A DNA stretch of 44,915 bases from Candidatus Nanopelagicales bacterium. Its GTDB lineage: Bacteria > Actinomycetota > Actinomycetes > S36-B12. How positions within the stretch are numbered: the stretch's first letter is position 1; the number at the start of each line of letters is the position of its first letter. The translations under genes were made by a program, and so were the position numbers. The notes under the pieces were generated by a model. It did no database searches and was not told where the DNA came from. It saw only the letters and a program-made list of their open reading frames with translations. Positions 25,412-34,621 of the stretch are shown here, piece after piece. The stretch lies in contig JAFMCP010000007.1 of the NCBI GenBank assembly GCA_017857705.1, positions 1 to 44,915 on the forward strand. Direction: 5' to 3'.

Positions 25412-26319
25412 TTGAAATTTTCAATTTCCCGCTCGGTGAACACCACATGAATTCGTGTCTTTCCCAATGCTGGGGCAAGCACGGCAACGACGCTTGCTCT
25501 CATCTCATCTAGTTCTGACACAGATTTGGCTCCCACATAAGACAAGCGAACGTCTATCTCGATGATCGATCCTCGATCTACCGCATAGATATCAGTAACT
25601 ACGTCCCCATGGTCGGACAGTAGCGATCTGATCTGCGCTTCAAGGGCTGGGTCTTCACGCGAACCCGTAATTCGACCAAATTCGGACTTGATTGTTCGCC
25701 ATGGTTCTGAAATCAATAGTAAAACTAAGACGATAACCAGAAGGGAGTCCGCGATTTCCCTAATATCAAATGAATTATTCGAAATCGGGGTTCCGCTTGG
25801 AATCATCGAGACGGCAATGAATGTAATGCCTGTAGCCGCGCTCATGATTGCATCCAGACGCGTCGCTTTGCTTTCTGCCGTAAGTACGCCGGAAGGCGTT
25901 CTGCGCTGCGCCCGAGAATAATTGAATGACAGAAGCAACAGGATGACCGCCGCTATGACGCCGTATGTACCAGCTATTCCAAGATTGATTTCAGTTGTAT
26001 CACCGTAAATGAGGTATTCAATAATCGAAACGACGGCGCCCACAAAGGCGAGACCAATAACTCCCACGATGATTGCTGAACGGATTAGAACGTACGAATT
26101 CTCTAGTGCGCCCTTGCCATACGGATGTGCATGATCCGGCGCCGAACGGGAAGCGATCATGACCTTTCGGGCCACGATTGCACTTGCAAAGTTGATGAGC
26201 GAGTAAAGAGCATCAACGGATAAAGCCGCAGCTCCTGAGAAATAAAAAGCAATGAACCCTAAGATTGCGAGAAGAAGCATTGTCCACTGCCCAACTTTGA
26301 GCGCATTCGATTCCAACAC
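25408..26319 (-). CDS. Cation diffusion facilitator (CDF)-like transporter, atypical metal site
   Basis: 303 residues; five to six membrane segments and a cytoplasmic C-terminal domain (residues about 215-300), as in the CDF family of divalent metal exporters. The family motif HAHPYGKGALE (63-73) is present. The canonical membrane site is altered: the usual D-x3-D of TM2 reads D36-x3-S40 and the H-x3-D of TM5 reads A152-x3-D156. It may carry another cation or be non-transporting. GTG start at 26319 has no ribosome site but a TAGGCT box six bases upstream, so it is probably leaderless. Confidence 0.8.
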   Translation of the reverse strand: MLESNALKVGQWTMLLLAILGFIAFYFSGAAALSVDALYSLINFASAIVARKVMIASRSAPDHAHPYGKGALENSYVLIRSAIIVGVIGLAFVGAVVSIIEYLIYGDTTEINLGIAGTYGVIAAVILLLLSFNYSRAQRRTPSGVLTAESKATRLDAIMSAATGITFIAVSMIPSGTPISNNSFDIREIADSLLVIVLVLLLISEPWRTIKSEFGRITGSREDPALEAQIRSLLSDHGDVVTDIYAVDRGSIIEIDVRLSYVGAKSVSELDEMRASVVAVLAPALGKTRIHVVFTEREIENFN

Positions 26320-26325
26320 TTCGGA

Positions 26326-26331
26326 AGCCTA
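26326..26331 (-). promoter_or_regulatory. Putative -10 box of the CDF gene (leaderless start)
   Basis: TAGGCT on the minus strand, 6-nt spacer TCCGAA, then GTG at 26319. Same geometry as dxr and the acyl-CoA dehydrogenase gene; no Shine-Dalgarno is present. Confidence 0.45.
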
Positions 26332-26350
26332 TCCGTCGACCTACACTTAT

Positions 26351-26381
26351 ATTGGATACAATCCATGATTTTGGATACATT
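26351..26381. promoter_or_regulatory. Candidate operator, two TTGGATACA repeats
   Basis: TTGGATACA at 26352-26360 and again at 26371-26379, 19 bp apart. The first lies in ATTG-GATA-CAAT, an imperfect palindrome that resembles sites of FCD-type GntR regulators (inference). It sits between the divergent CDF and acyl-CoA dehydrogenase starts, near both putative -10 boxes. No GntR gene is in the window. Confidence 0.45.
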
Positions 26382-26386
26382 GGTGA

Positions 26387-26392
26387 TAGTCT
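26387..26392 (+). promoter_or_regulatory. Putative -10 box of glutaryl-CoA dehydrogenase (leaderless start)
   Basis: TAGTCT, spacer GTTGCA, then ATG at 26399. The CTGTTGCA stretch before the start is identical to that of dxr. No Shine-Dalgarno is seen. Confidence 0.5.
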
Positions 26393-26398
26393 GTTGCA

Positions 26399-27565
26399 AT
26401 GCCTACCGGTCCACTCGAACTATTCGCCCTTAACCATCACTCCAGCAGTGAAGATCGCGCGATGGCAGCAGTTGTCAAAGAGTATGTCGATTCGAATATT
26501 AAGCCCCACGTTGCTGATTGGTTTGAAAAAGGCGAGGTTCCCGCACGGGAACTCATTCGTGACTTTGGTTCCCTTGGAGTTCTCGGCATGCACCTTCACG
26601 GCTATGGGTGCGCAGGTACGACTGCCACCGCTTATGGCCTTGCAGCTTTAGAACTTGAGGCTGGGGACTCCGGGATCCGCTCAATGGTCAGCGTCCAGGG
26701 ATCACTCGCTATGTTTGCTATTTACGAATTTGGCACCCCCGAGCAAAAGCAGGCATGGCTTCCAGGAATGGCAACGGGTGAAATTATCGGATGTTTTGGC
26801 CTGACCGAAGCAGATTTTGGTTCAAACCCTGCGGGCATGCTGACCAACGCCAAGCGTGAGGGTCAGGACTGGATCCTCAATGGTTCAAAGATGTGGATCA
26901 CAAATGGAAGTGTCGCCGATGTAGCCGTTGTGTGGGCACAAACCTCCGACGGCATTCGTGGTTTCATTGTTCCCACAAATTCCCCCGGTTTCGTGGCAAA
27001 TACAATTCACAAAAAGATGTCCCTACGCGCCTCAGTAACAAGTGAACTGGTTTTCACCGATGTCCGCCTACCCGCAGATTCAATGCTTCCTGAAGTAAAA
27101 GGTCTTCGCGGACCACTGAGTTGTCTCAATGAGGCCCGGTTTGGAATTGCATTCGGGGCATTGGGCGCCGCTCGCGACTGCCTTGAAACTGCAATTGACT
27201 ACTCCATTAATCGAGTTCAATTTGATCGGCCCATAGCCGGCTATCAACTCACCCAGAAAAAATTGGCGGACATGACCTTGGAACTGGGGAAAGGAATGTT
27301 GCTAGCCCTGCACCTCAGTCACCTCAAGGACACCGTTGGAGTCACCCCCGAACAAATTTCATTAGGGAAACTTAACAATGCACGTGAGGCACTCAAGATT
27401 GCACGTGAATGCAGGAGCATTCTTGGAGGCAATGGAATAACCTTGGAATACCCCATTATTCGTCACATGAATAATTTAGAATCCGTCTTCACCTACGAAG
27501 GCACAAACGAGATGCACACCCTTGTGATTGGACATGCGCTCACCGGTCTAGCAGCTTTTAAATAA
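26399..27565 (+). CDS. gcdH: Glutaryl-CoA dehydrogenase
   Basis: 388-residue FAD acyl-CoA dehydrogenase. It oxidises and decarboxylates glutaryl-CoA to crotonyl-CoA. GCDH-type features: YGCAGTTATAYGL, the DSGIRSMVSVQGSL segment with the arginine (R94) that corresponds to the glutaryl-carboxylate-binding Arg of human GCDH, GCFGLTEADFGSNP, KMWITNG, and the catalytic glutamate in FTYEGTNE (E367). These separate it from ordinary short-chain enzymes. Three bases downstream is a class III CoA-transferase, a common partner that activates glutarate. The ATG appears leaderless. It likely ends the lysine/cadaverine-derived glutarate route; decarboxylation is inferred. Confidence 0.9.
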   Translation: MPTGPLELFALNHHSSSEDRAMAAVVKEYVDSNIKPHVADWFEKGEVPARELIRDFGSLGVLGMHLHGYGCAGTTATAYGLAALELEAGDSGIRSMVSVQGSLAMFAIYEFGTPEQKQAWLPGMATGEIIGCFGLTEADFGSNPAGMLTNAKREGQDWILNGSKMWITNGSVADVAVVWAQTSDGIRGFIVPTNSPGFVANTIHKKMSLRASVTSELVFTDVRLPADSMLPEVKGLRGPLSCLNEARFGIAFGALGAARDCLETAIDYSINRVQFDRPIAGYQLTQKKLADMTLELGKGMLLALHLSHLKDTVGVTPEQISLGKLNNAREALKIARECRSILGGNGITLEYPIIRHMNNLESVFTYEGTNEMHTLVIGHALTGLAAFK

Positions 27566-27568
27566 AAC

Positions 27569-28687
27569 ATGCCTGGTCCACTTGATGGAATAGTTGTCGC
27601 CGACTTCTCACGAGTTCTCGCAGGTCCGTATGCAACCATGTTGCTGGCAGATTATGGCGCAACCGTGATTAAAATTGAGAATCCCCAACATGGCGACGAC
27701 ACCAGAGAATGGGGTCCCCCCTACACAAGTGAAGGCAAAGCCACGTACTTCGAATCAGTAAATCGAAATAAGCATTCCATTGCACTGGATTTCAAAAACA
27801 CCACAGATTTGCGACGTGCACACAAGTTAACCTCGCAGGTCGATGTAGTGATTCAGAATTTTCGGGTGGGCGCACTTGATAAATTTGCTTTGGATTATGG
27901 GAGCGTGAGCGCAAGCAATTCTAAAGTCATCTACTGTTCAATTAGCGGATTCGGGAGCAAAGAAGGTAAAGACCTACCCGGATACGACCTTTTGATTCAA
28001 GCAATGGGTGGCCTCATGAGTGTCACTGGAATTCATGAACCCACAAAAGTAGGCGTGGCACTTGTTGATGTCCTCACCGGCCTACACGCAAGCAATGCAA
28101 TCATGGCCGCACTGATTGAACGAAATGAAACTGGACTTGGGCAACATTTGGAGGTCAATCTACTCTCCGTTTTGCTTTCTTCTATGGTGAATCAAAGCAG
28201 TGCATTTGTTCTTGGTGGGGTGACACCAGGACTGTTAGGCAATGCCCATCCGAGCATTGCTCCATACGAAGTCTTCGATTGCTCGGATCGGTCAATCGTG
28301 ATTGCAGTGGGAAATGACACCCAATTCACACATTTGTGTTCCGCACTCCAACTGCCCGAGTTGGCCAATGATCCTCGGTTCACGACAAATCCAGACCGGA
28401 TTGCGCACCGAGACATTCTTCGAATCCAACTAAATGATGTACTGGCAACGAATACAGCCGACCACTGGTACGCGATCCTAAATGCGCATGGGATTCCGTG
28501 TGGTCCGATCAACTCAATCCCTCAAGCCTTTGAATTGGCGGAACAACTTGGTCTTGAACCGGTCAAGGATGGCATTGTCGCCAACCCCGTTACCTTCAGT
28601 CGAACTCCCGTTGAGTACCAATTACCACCCCCAGGCCTGGGCTCTTCGACACAAACCATTATTGACCAATTCGGGTTGGACCTCTAG
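27569..28687 (+). CDS. Class III (CaiB/BaiF) CoA-transferase, probably glutarate CoA-transferase
   Basis: 372 residues. Family III CoA-transferase fold with N-terminal ADFSRVLAGPYATMLLADYGA, VNRNKHSIALDF, and the nucleophilic aspartate D140 in LPGYDLLIQAMGGLMSVTG. Directly after glutaryl-CoA dehydrogenase, as in the animal pair GCDH and SUGCT, so succinyl-CoA:glutarate CoA transfer is the best guess. Other dicarboxylates are possible. Its stop TAG interlocks with the stop of the convergent channel gene (CTAG). Confidence 0.85.
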   Translation: MPGPLDGIVVADFSRVLAGPYATMLLADYGATVIKIENPQHGDDTREWGPPYTSEGKATYFESVNRNKHSIALDFKNTTDLRRAHKLTSQVDVVIQNFRVGALDKFALDYGSVSASNSKVIYCSISGFGSKEGKDLPGYDLLIQAMGGLMSVTGIHEPTKVGVALVDVLTGLHASNAIMAALIERNETGLGQHLEVNLLSVLLSSMVNQSSAFVLGGVTPGLLGNAHPSIAPYEVFDCSDRSIVIAVGNDTQFTHLCSALQLPELANDPRFTTNPDRIAHRDILRIQLNDVLATNTADHWYAILNAHGIPCGPINSIPQAFELAEQLGLEPVKDGIVANPVTFSRTPVEYQLPPPGLGSSTQTIIDQFGLDL

Positions 28688-29253
28688 CCTGCGCTTTCCT
28701 GAGAGGCAGACCTGCTCGCTAAGGAACGTTTAGCCACACTGGTAAATACTCGCACTAGCACGCCGATAAATACTAAGTCGAGAACCATCTGAGCCATTGC
28801 TACCGACCGAGCTGGAACAGTGACCGGTGCGATGTCACCAAAACCGACCGTGGCCAGAATAGTGAGCGAAAAATACATTGAGCTAAAGGGTGTAAGAGTC
28901 TCAGTAAATGCTGCTGAGTCTTGCAATGACATTTCAGAGTAAATACTGGCAAAAATAGCTAACAAGAGGATCCCGGACGACAACATGGCTTCGCCCGCTC
29001 GAATATTAGGAAATTTGGACTTCTGAACAGCGCGGATCGACCTTATAAAAAACAATATGTAAATGGAGGCCAAAACAATCATTCCGATAATTACACCGAC
29101 CGATTGAAAGTTTTGTTCTTCAGGTGTCCGACTTAAAATCAATGCAATGAGGAGGACGAGAGCGGCCGTACGAAAAAAAGTAAAAATAAGTTCACGAATC
29201 AGTGCTTTCCGATTTATTTGTAACGAATTCGCAATCGGGGAATCCGATGTCAT
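28684..29253 (-). CDS. Small potassium-channel-like membrane protein
   Basis: 189 residues from the ATG at 29253, which has GAAGG upstream; a longer frame from 29313 would run into rlmN. About four hydrophobic segments, the last two flanking a pore loop FSLTILATVGFGDIAP with the K+-selectivity signature TVGFGD. This is the ion-channel 2 pattern; no RCK or other regulatory domain follows (short basic Ser-rich tail). It begins 16 bp after rlmN on the same strand and may be co-transcribed. Physiological role unknown. Confidence 0.82.
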   Translation of the reverse strand: MTSDSPIANSLQINRKALIRELIFTFFRTAALVLLIALILSRTPEEQNFQSVGVIIGMIVLASIYILFFIRSIRAVQKSKFPNIRAGEAMLSSGILLLAIFASIYSEMSLQDSAAFTETLTPFSSMYFSLTILATVGFGDIAPVTVPARSVAMAQMVLDLVFIGVLVRVFTSVAKRSLASRSASQESAG

Positions 29254-29269
29254 TATGAGCCTTCGCTTT

Positions 29270-30370
29270 CTAATCCAATGCGGCAAGTTGACCGCATGCT
29301 CCATCAATTTCACTGCCCCGCGTGTCTCGCACGGTCACTTGTATACCCCCAGCTTTGAGAATGCGGACGAATGCCCGTTCATCCTCGGGACGGGAGGCGG
29401 TCCATTTAGACCCCGGGGTCGGGTTAAGTGGAATGAGATTCACGTGTACCAACTTGCCGTGAAGCCGCTTTGCCAACAACTTTGCCCGCTCAGGTTGATC
29501 ATTAATGTCCTTAATCAGGGCGTATTCGATGCTGACACGTCGTTTCGTTATGTCTGCATATTCCCAAGCGGCATCAAGCACCTCTTCGACCGACCAGCGG
29601 GTATTAATTGGAACCAACGTATCCCGTAATTCATTGTCCGGCGCGTGAAGTGAAACGGCTAAAGTAAGGGGCAAACCTTCTGTCGCTAACTGCCGCATTT
29701 TGGGGACCAGTCCAACAGTTGACACGGTCACTCCTCGCGCGCTTAAACCAAGACCGGCTGGACTCGGATCAACTATTCGATGCACCGCACCCATTACTGC
29801 TGTGTAGTTAGCCAGAGGTTCACCCATACCCATAAACACAATATTCGAGACACGACCTGGTCCACCGGCAATCTCGTTACGAGCCAACGATTGGGCCCCT
29901 GCCAGAACTTGACCAAAGATTTCCGCCGCTGACAGATTTCGAGTTAACCCTGCCTGCCCCGTTGCACAAAAGGGGCAGTTCATCCCGCAACCAGCCTGTG
30001 AAGAGATACAAATTGTCACCCTCGACGGGTAACGCATAAGAACACTTTCTACTAAGGAACCGTCGTGTAACCTCCACAGAGTTTTAACGGTCTCCCCTTT
30101 GTCACACTCAATAGATCGCACGGGGTCAAGAATTTGAGGGAATAGCCCACTGCGAATTTCAGGCTTAGCCGACTCAGGAATGTCACTCCACTGAGCAATA
30201 TCTGTTTCCAAATGTTCAAAAACATGACGCGAGATCTGGTCGGCACGGAAGCCCGGCATACCCATGGCGATCAAGGCTTCCTTACGTTGGGGAACGTCTA
30301 GATCGAGAAAGTGAATGGGTGGCTTCCCTCTTTTGGGGGACTCAAAAACCAACTCACCCGGGGCCGGCAT
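29270..30370 (-). CDS. rlmN: 23S rRNA / tRNA adenine C2-methyltransferase RlmN
   Basis: Radical SAM methyltransferase, 366 residues, which methylates C2 of A2503 in 23S rRNA and A37 of some tRNAs. The cluster motif C128-x3-C132-x2-C135 (CGMNCPFC) is present, as are the GMGEPLANY segment and the C-terminal methyl-carrying cysteine in GACGQL (C359). The start overlaps the cdsA stop by one base (TGATG). This gene marks the return to the conserved housekeeping order. Confidence 0.97.
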   Translation of the reverse strand: MPAPGELVFESPKRGKPPIHFLDLDVPQRKEALIAMGMPGFRADQISRHVFEHLETDIAQWSDIPESAKPEIRSGLFPQILDPVRSIECDKGETVKTLWRLHDGSLVESVLMRYPSRVTICISSQAGCGMNCPFCATGQAGLTRNLSAAEIFGQVLAGAQSLARNEIAGGPGRVSNIVFMGMGEPLANYTAVMGAVHRIVDPSPAGLGLSARGVTVSTVGLVPKMRQLATEGLPLTLAVSLHAPDNELRDTLVPINTRWSVEEVLDAAWEYADITKRRVSIEYALIKDINDQPERAKLLAKRLHGKLVHVNLIPLNPTPGSKWTASRPEDERAFVRILKAGGIQVTVRDTRGSEIDGACGQLAALD

Positions 30371-31200
30371 CAGATGCCTGTTCCAAGAAAGATACTAAAC
30401 AAAACCCAGGAGACGAATGCATTCGGAATGAGCGAGTCCAACCTGTCCATAATGCCACCGTGACCAGGGACAATCGTCCCCATATCCTTTACGCCAAGAT
30501 CACGCTTGATGGCACTTTCAATGAAGTCTCCACCCGTAGCACCAATCGTCATTGCGAGCCCTGCAATCAGACCCTGCCACCAGGGTGCATCGAAGATAAA
30601 CATGAAGGCAAGAATTCCAACGATCGACTGTAATGCGATGGAACCGGCCAATCCTTCCCATGATTTTTTGGGACTGATCTGCGGTGCAATGGGATGCTTG
30701 CCGAAGAAAACACCAACGGCATAGCCACCAATGTCGTTGGACACTGTGAGGAGAACGAACACCAAAACACGCCATGGTCCGTTGTCGGCAGCAAGTGAAA
30801 GCATCAGGAAGGCGGCCATGAAGGGCAGATACGCAACCAGCATCACTGAGACACTGATGTCAGCAACGAAACCTTCGGAACCCTTTCGCAGCCTCCAGAT
30901 CATGACTGACAAAATTGCAATTCCAGTGGTTGCGAGCTGGGCTTCAAAGCCCCAAACATAAGCGACTGCGGGGATTACGACGGTTGCTAAATAAACGGGA
31001 GTGCGAGCAACATGAATGCCTTTTGACCTTAGCACCGTGACGAATTCATGGACAGCCACTAAGAGGGCAACAATGGCAAGAACGCCAAACAACCATTTAA
31101 TGGTAAAAAGTGAAACGATCACAAGAATGGCGAGCACGACCGCAGAAGCTATGGCGGCCGGAAGGTTGCGGCCTGCCTTAATTCCGGGGTTTTCACTCAT
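30370..31200 (-). CDS. cdsA: Phosphatidate cytidylyltransferase
   Basis: Integral membrane enzyme, 276 residues with about eight hydrophobic segments, making CDP-diacylglycerol from phosphatidate and CTP for phospholipid synthesis. Signature near the C-terminus: [30 protein letters not shown], then [33 protein letters not shown]. The gap to frr is only three bases; it overlaps rlmN by one. Confidence 0.95.
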   Translation of the reverse strand: MSENPGIKAGRNLPAAIASAVVLAILVIVSLFTIKWLFGVLAIVALLVAVHEFVTVLRSKGIHVARTPVYLATVVIPAVAYVWGFEAQLATTGIAILSVMIWRLRKGSEGFVADISVSVMLVAYLPFMAAFLMLSLAADNGPWRVLVFVLLTVSNDIGGYAVGVFFGKHPIAPQISPKKSWEGLAGSIALQSIVGILAFMFIFDAPWWQGLIAGLAMTIGATGGDFIESAIKRDLGVKDMGTIVPGHGGIMDRLDSLIPNAFVSWVLFSIFLGTGI

Positions 31201-31203
31201 GAA

Positions 31204-31770
31204 TTAAACCTCGAGCAGTTCTGCTTCTTTGTTTTTAAGAATTTCATCAATGTGCTCGGTGTGCTTGTGTGTGACTTCATCGAGCGTTTTTTCAGCTCGC
31301 CGAACTTCGTCTTCACCTGCCGTGCCATCTTTTTGCATTGCCTCGAGGGTTTCCTTGGCACCGCGACGAATATTCCGGATCGAAATCTTGGCATCCTCGC
31401 CCTTGGTTCGGGCCGACTTAATGTATTCCTTGCGCCGCTCCTCCGTTAATTGTGGCAATGCAACCCTGATGACATTTCCGTCCGTTGTTGGATTGATGCC
31501 AAGGTCGCTGTCGCGGAGCGCCTTTTCAATTCCAGCCGCAGCACCTTTGTCATAAGGAGTAATTAGAATCATTCGCGCTTCAGGGGTCACAAATGAGGCG
31601 AGTTGGTTGAGCGGGGTGAACGTTCCGTAGTAATCAACATTGATTTTGTTAAACATGGCTGGTGTTGCCCGTCCAGTTCTAATCGTGCTGAAGTCTTCCC
31701 GGGCAACAGAGATCGCTTTATCCATTTTTCCCGTAGCTTCTAGTAGCACTACGTCAATATCCTCGCTCAT
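31204..31770 (-). CDS. frr: Ribosome recycling factor
   Basis: 188 residues. Splits post-termination ribosomes with EF-G. Typical blocks: [72 protein letters not shown] with AAAGGA. Between pyrH and cdsA as usual. Confidence 0.97.
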   Translation of the reverse strand: MSEDIDVVLLEATGKMDKAISVAREDFSTIRTGRATPAMFNKINVDYYGTFTPLNQLASFVTPEARMILITPYDKGAAAGIEKALRDSDLGINPTTDGNVIRVALPQLTEERRKEYIKSARTKGEDAKISIRNIRRGAKETLEAMQKDGTAGEDEVRRAEKTLDEVTHKHTEHIDEILKNKEAELLEV

Positions 31771-31797
31771 TCCAATTCCTTTCGAAAGTGCACTGGT

Positions 31798-32607
<810 letters not shown>

Positions 32608-33423
32608 CTATTGGCCTGGTTCAAATCGAGCGAAGGCTGTAACCGTCGTGCCCGAATCAGCCAGGACCTGCGCCACCGACTTTTTACTATCGGTCACACT
32701 TGATTGCTCAAGGAGCACTACGTCCTTGTAATAGCCATTAACCCGACCTTCGACAATTTTTGGCATGGCCGCTTCAGGTTTGCCTTCTTCCTTGGCGGTC
32801 TCCGAGGCGATTCGTCGTTCGTTTTCAACGATTTCTGCGGGTACGTCTTCGCGGGTTAGATACAACGGACGCATAGCAGCGATCTGCATTGCCACACCTC
32901 GGGCCGCGGCCTCATCGCCTTGATAGGCAACCAGAACACCAACCTGAGGTGGCAAATCCGATGCCCGCTTGTGTAGGTAAAGGGCCACAGGTGCTTCCAG
33001 CACGCTGACTCGACCCAGTTCGACTTTTTCTCCAATGACTCCAGCGAGACCACCAATTGCGTCCGCTGCGGTTTCGCCATTTGCCAATTTCGCAGCAAGA
33101 AGGCCGTCTGCATCAGTGACCTGATGTGCGTTGGCGGCCGAGGCAAGCTGGTCCGCGAGAGTCAAGAAATCCACACTCTTGGCAACAAAGTCAGTCTCGC
33201 ATAACAGTTCAATCAGTGCGTTGCCTTCTGCAGCAACGATTCCGTTTGACGTGGTGCGCTCGGCCCCCCGCTTGGCTGCCTTAGCTGCACCAGAAATTCT
33301 CAATGCTTCAACGGCCTTATCAAAATCACCATCTGTTTCGACGAGTGCTTTTTTGCATTCCATCATTCCTGCAGATGTTGCTTCGCGCAGACGCTTTACG
33401 TCAGCGGCGCTAATACTTGACAT
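32608..33423 (-). CDS. tsf: Elongation factor Ts
   Basis: 271 residues. Nucleotide-exchange factor for EF-Tu. N-terminal UBA-like domain [22 protein letters not shown] is followed by [13 protein letters not shown], the dimerisation and core region. ATG with AAGGA. It follows rpsB by 56 bp in the usual pair. Confidence 0.97.
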   Translation of the reverse strand: MSSISAADVKRLREATSAGMMECKKALVETDGDFDKAVEALRISGAAKAAKRGAERTTSNGIVAAEGNALIELLCETDFVAKSVDFLTLADQLASAANAHQVTDADGLLAAKLANGETAADAIGGLAGVIGEKVELGRVSVLEAPVALYLHKRASDLPPQVGVLVAYQGDEAAARGVAMQIAAMRPLYLTREDVPAEIVENERRIASETAKEEGKPEAAMPKIVEGRVNGYYKDVVLLEQSSVTDSKKSVAQVLADSGTTVTAFARFEPGQ

Positions 33424-33479
33424 GTTCTTGGGTGTCCTTTTCTCAATGATCGTGTGGGCTTTTCAACCCATTGGGGAAT

Positions 33480-34313
33480 TTAGTTTTCAGTTAGTGGCGC
33501 GACTACTTCAGCCTCGAGAACTACTTCAGCCGCAGGGGCTTCAACGGCCACAGCCTCTGATCCTGCGAGTAATTCGCGTTCCCATTCGGCCAGTGGCTCA
33601 ACAGCTTCAGTGCTAGCTCCACCAGCACGAATCATGAGGCCTTCAGCTACTGCATCCGCGATCACGCGGGTAAGGAGTGCAACTGCGCGGATTGCGTCGT
33701 CATTCCCTGGGATTGGATAATCGACAACGTCAGGGTCGCAGTTGGTGTCGAGCATCGCGATAACAGGAATCTTCAATTTATGGGCTTCGCCAACTGCGAT
33801 GTGTTCCTTGTTGGTGTCAACAATCCACACTGCGCTCGGGATTTTTACCATGTCACGAATACCACCAAGAACATGCTCCAACTTGATTTTCTCTCGGCGA
33901 AGTACCAACAGTTCCTTTTTCGTCAGATTCGATCCTGCAACGTCATCGAAGTCAATGACTTCAAGTTCCTTGAGACGCTGAAGACGCATGTGCACCGTTT
34001 GGAAGTTCGTGAGCATTCCACCAAGCCAGCGGTGATTCACATAGGGCATTCCGACGCGAGTGGCTTGGTCAGCAATTGCTTCTTGGGCCTGCTTCTTGGT
34101 ACCAATGAACATTATGCTGCCACCGTGAGCGACCGTCTGCTTGACGTACTCGTATGCGTTGTCAATGTAGGAAAGTGATTGCTGCAAATCGATGATGTAA
34201 ATGCCATTGCGCTCAGTGAAGATAAAGCGCTTCATTTTTGGGTTCCATCGGCGGGTTTGGTGCCCGAAGTGAACGCCACTGTCGAGTAGTTGGCGCATTG
34301 TTACTGTTGCCAT
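33480..34313 (-). CDS. rpsB: 30S ribosomal protein S2
   Basis: 277 residues. Typical S2 blocks: [47 protein letters not shown], and [13 protein letters not shown]. The C-terminal 35 or so residues are rich in Ala, Val and Glu, beyond the conserved core. AAGGAG precedes the ATG; a leader with two tight hairpins lies just upstream. Confidence 0.97.
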   Translation of the reverse strand: MATVTMRQLLDSGVHFGHQTRRWNPKMKRFIFTERNGIYIIDLQQSLSYIDNAYEYVKQTVAHGGSIMFIGTKKQAQEAIADQATRVGMPYVNHRWLGGMLTNFQTVHMRLQRLKELEVIDFDDVAGSNLTKKELLVLRREKIKLEHVLGGIRDMVKIPSAVWIVDTNKEHIAVGEAHKLKIPVIAMLDTNCDPDVVDYPIPGNDDAIRAVALLTRVIADAVAEGLMIRAGGASTEAVEPLAEWERELLAGSEAVAVEAPAAEVVLEAEVVAPLTEN

Positions 34314-34621
34314 TGTGGTACTCCTTGCAGGCGCGACGCGCCCATAATGCGGCTTTCGCCGCTCACGGTTGTTTGGAATTACTGATGTAACTCCCCTGGT
34401 GACTTCGCCCTTGCACCCACAGCTAGCTGTGAACCGTTCAAGGCGCGGCCGGACTACCGGATTAAGTCACGCGTATTTGCACCCCATTCAAGTAACGGGT
34501 TACTCATCTGCGGTGCACCCCGAGTGTACGGGCATCCACAGTTCACAGCGCAAGTGGCCCGCAGGTCACAATCCCCAATGGATCATGGTGAAAGGGTAGA
34601 TCGTTGGGCAAGGCTGAGCAC
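34314..34621. promoter_or_regulatory. 308-bp divergent region upstream of rpsB and the M23 peptidase
   Basis: No gene. It contains GGCGCGACGCGCC (34330-34342) and GCGGC-TTTC-GCCGC (34349-34362); on the rpsB mRNA the latter is a stem with a GAAA tetraloop. It also has a perfect 14-bp palindrome CACAGCTAGCTGTG (34418-34431), AGTAAC-GG-GTTACT (34491-34504) and three copies of TGCACCC. This looks like a long structured rpsB 5' untranslated region plus two promoters; exact -10 and -35 sites are not resolved. Confidence 0.55.

Noticed and set aside
29147-29629. 160-codon plus-strand open frame over the 3' part of rlmN
   Set aside because: Antisense to the conserved end of rlmN, including the essential cysteine; no family recognised.
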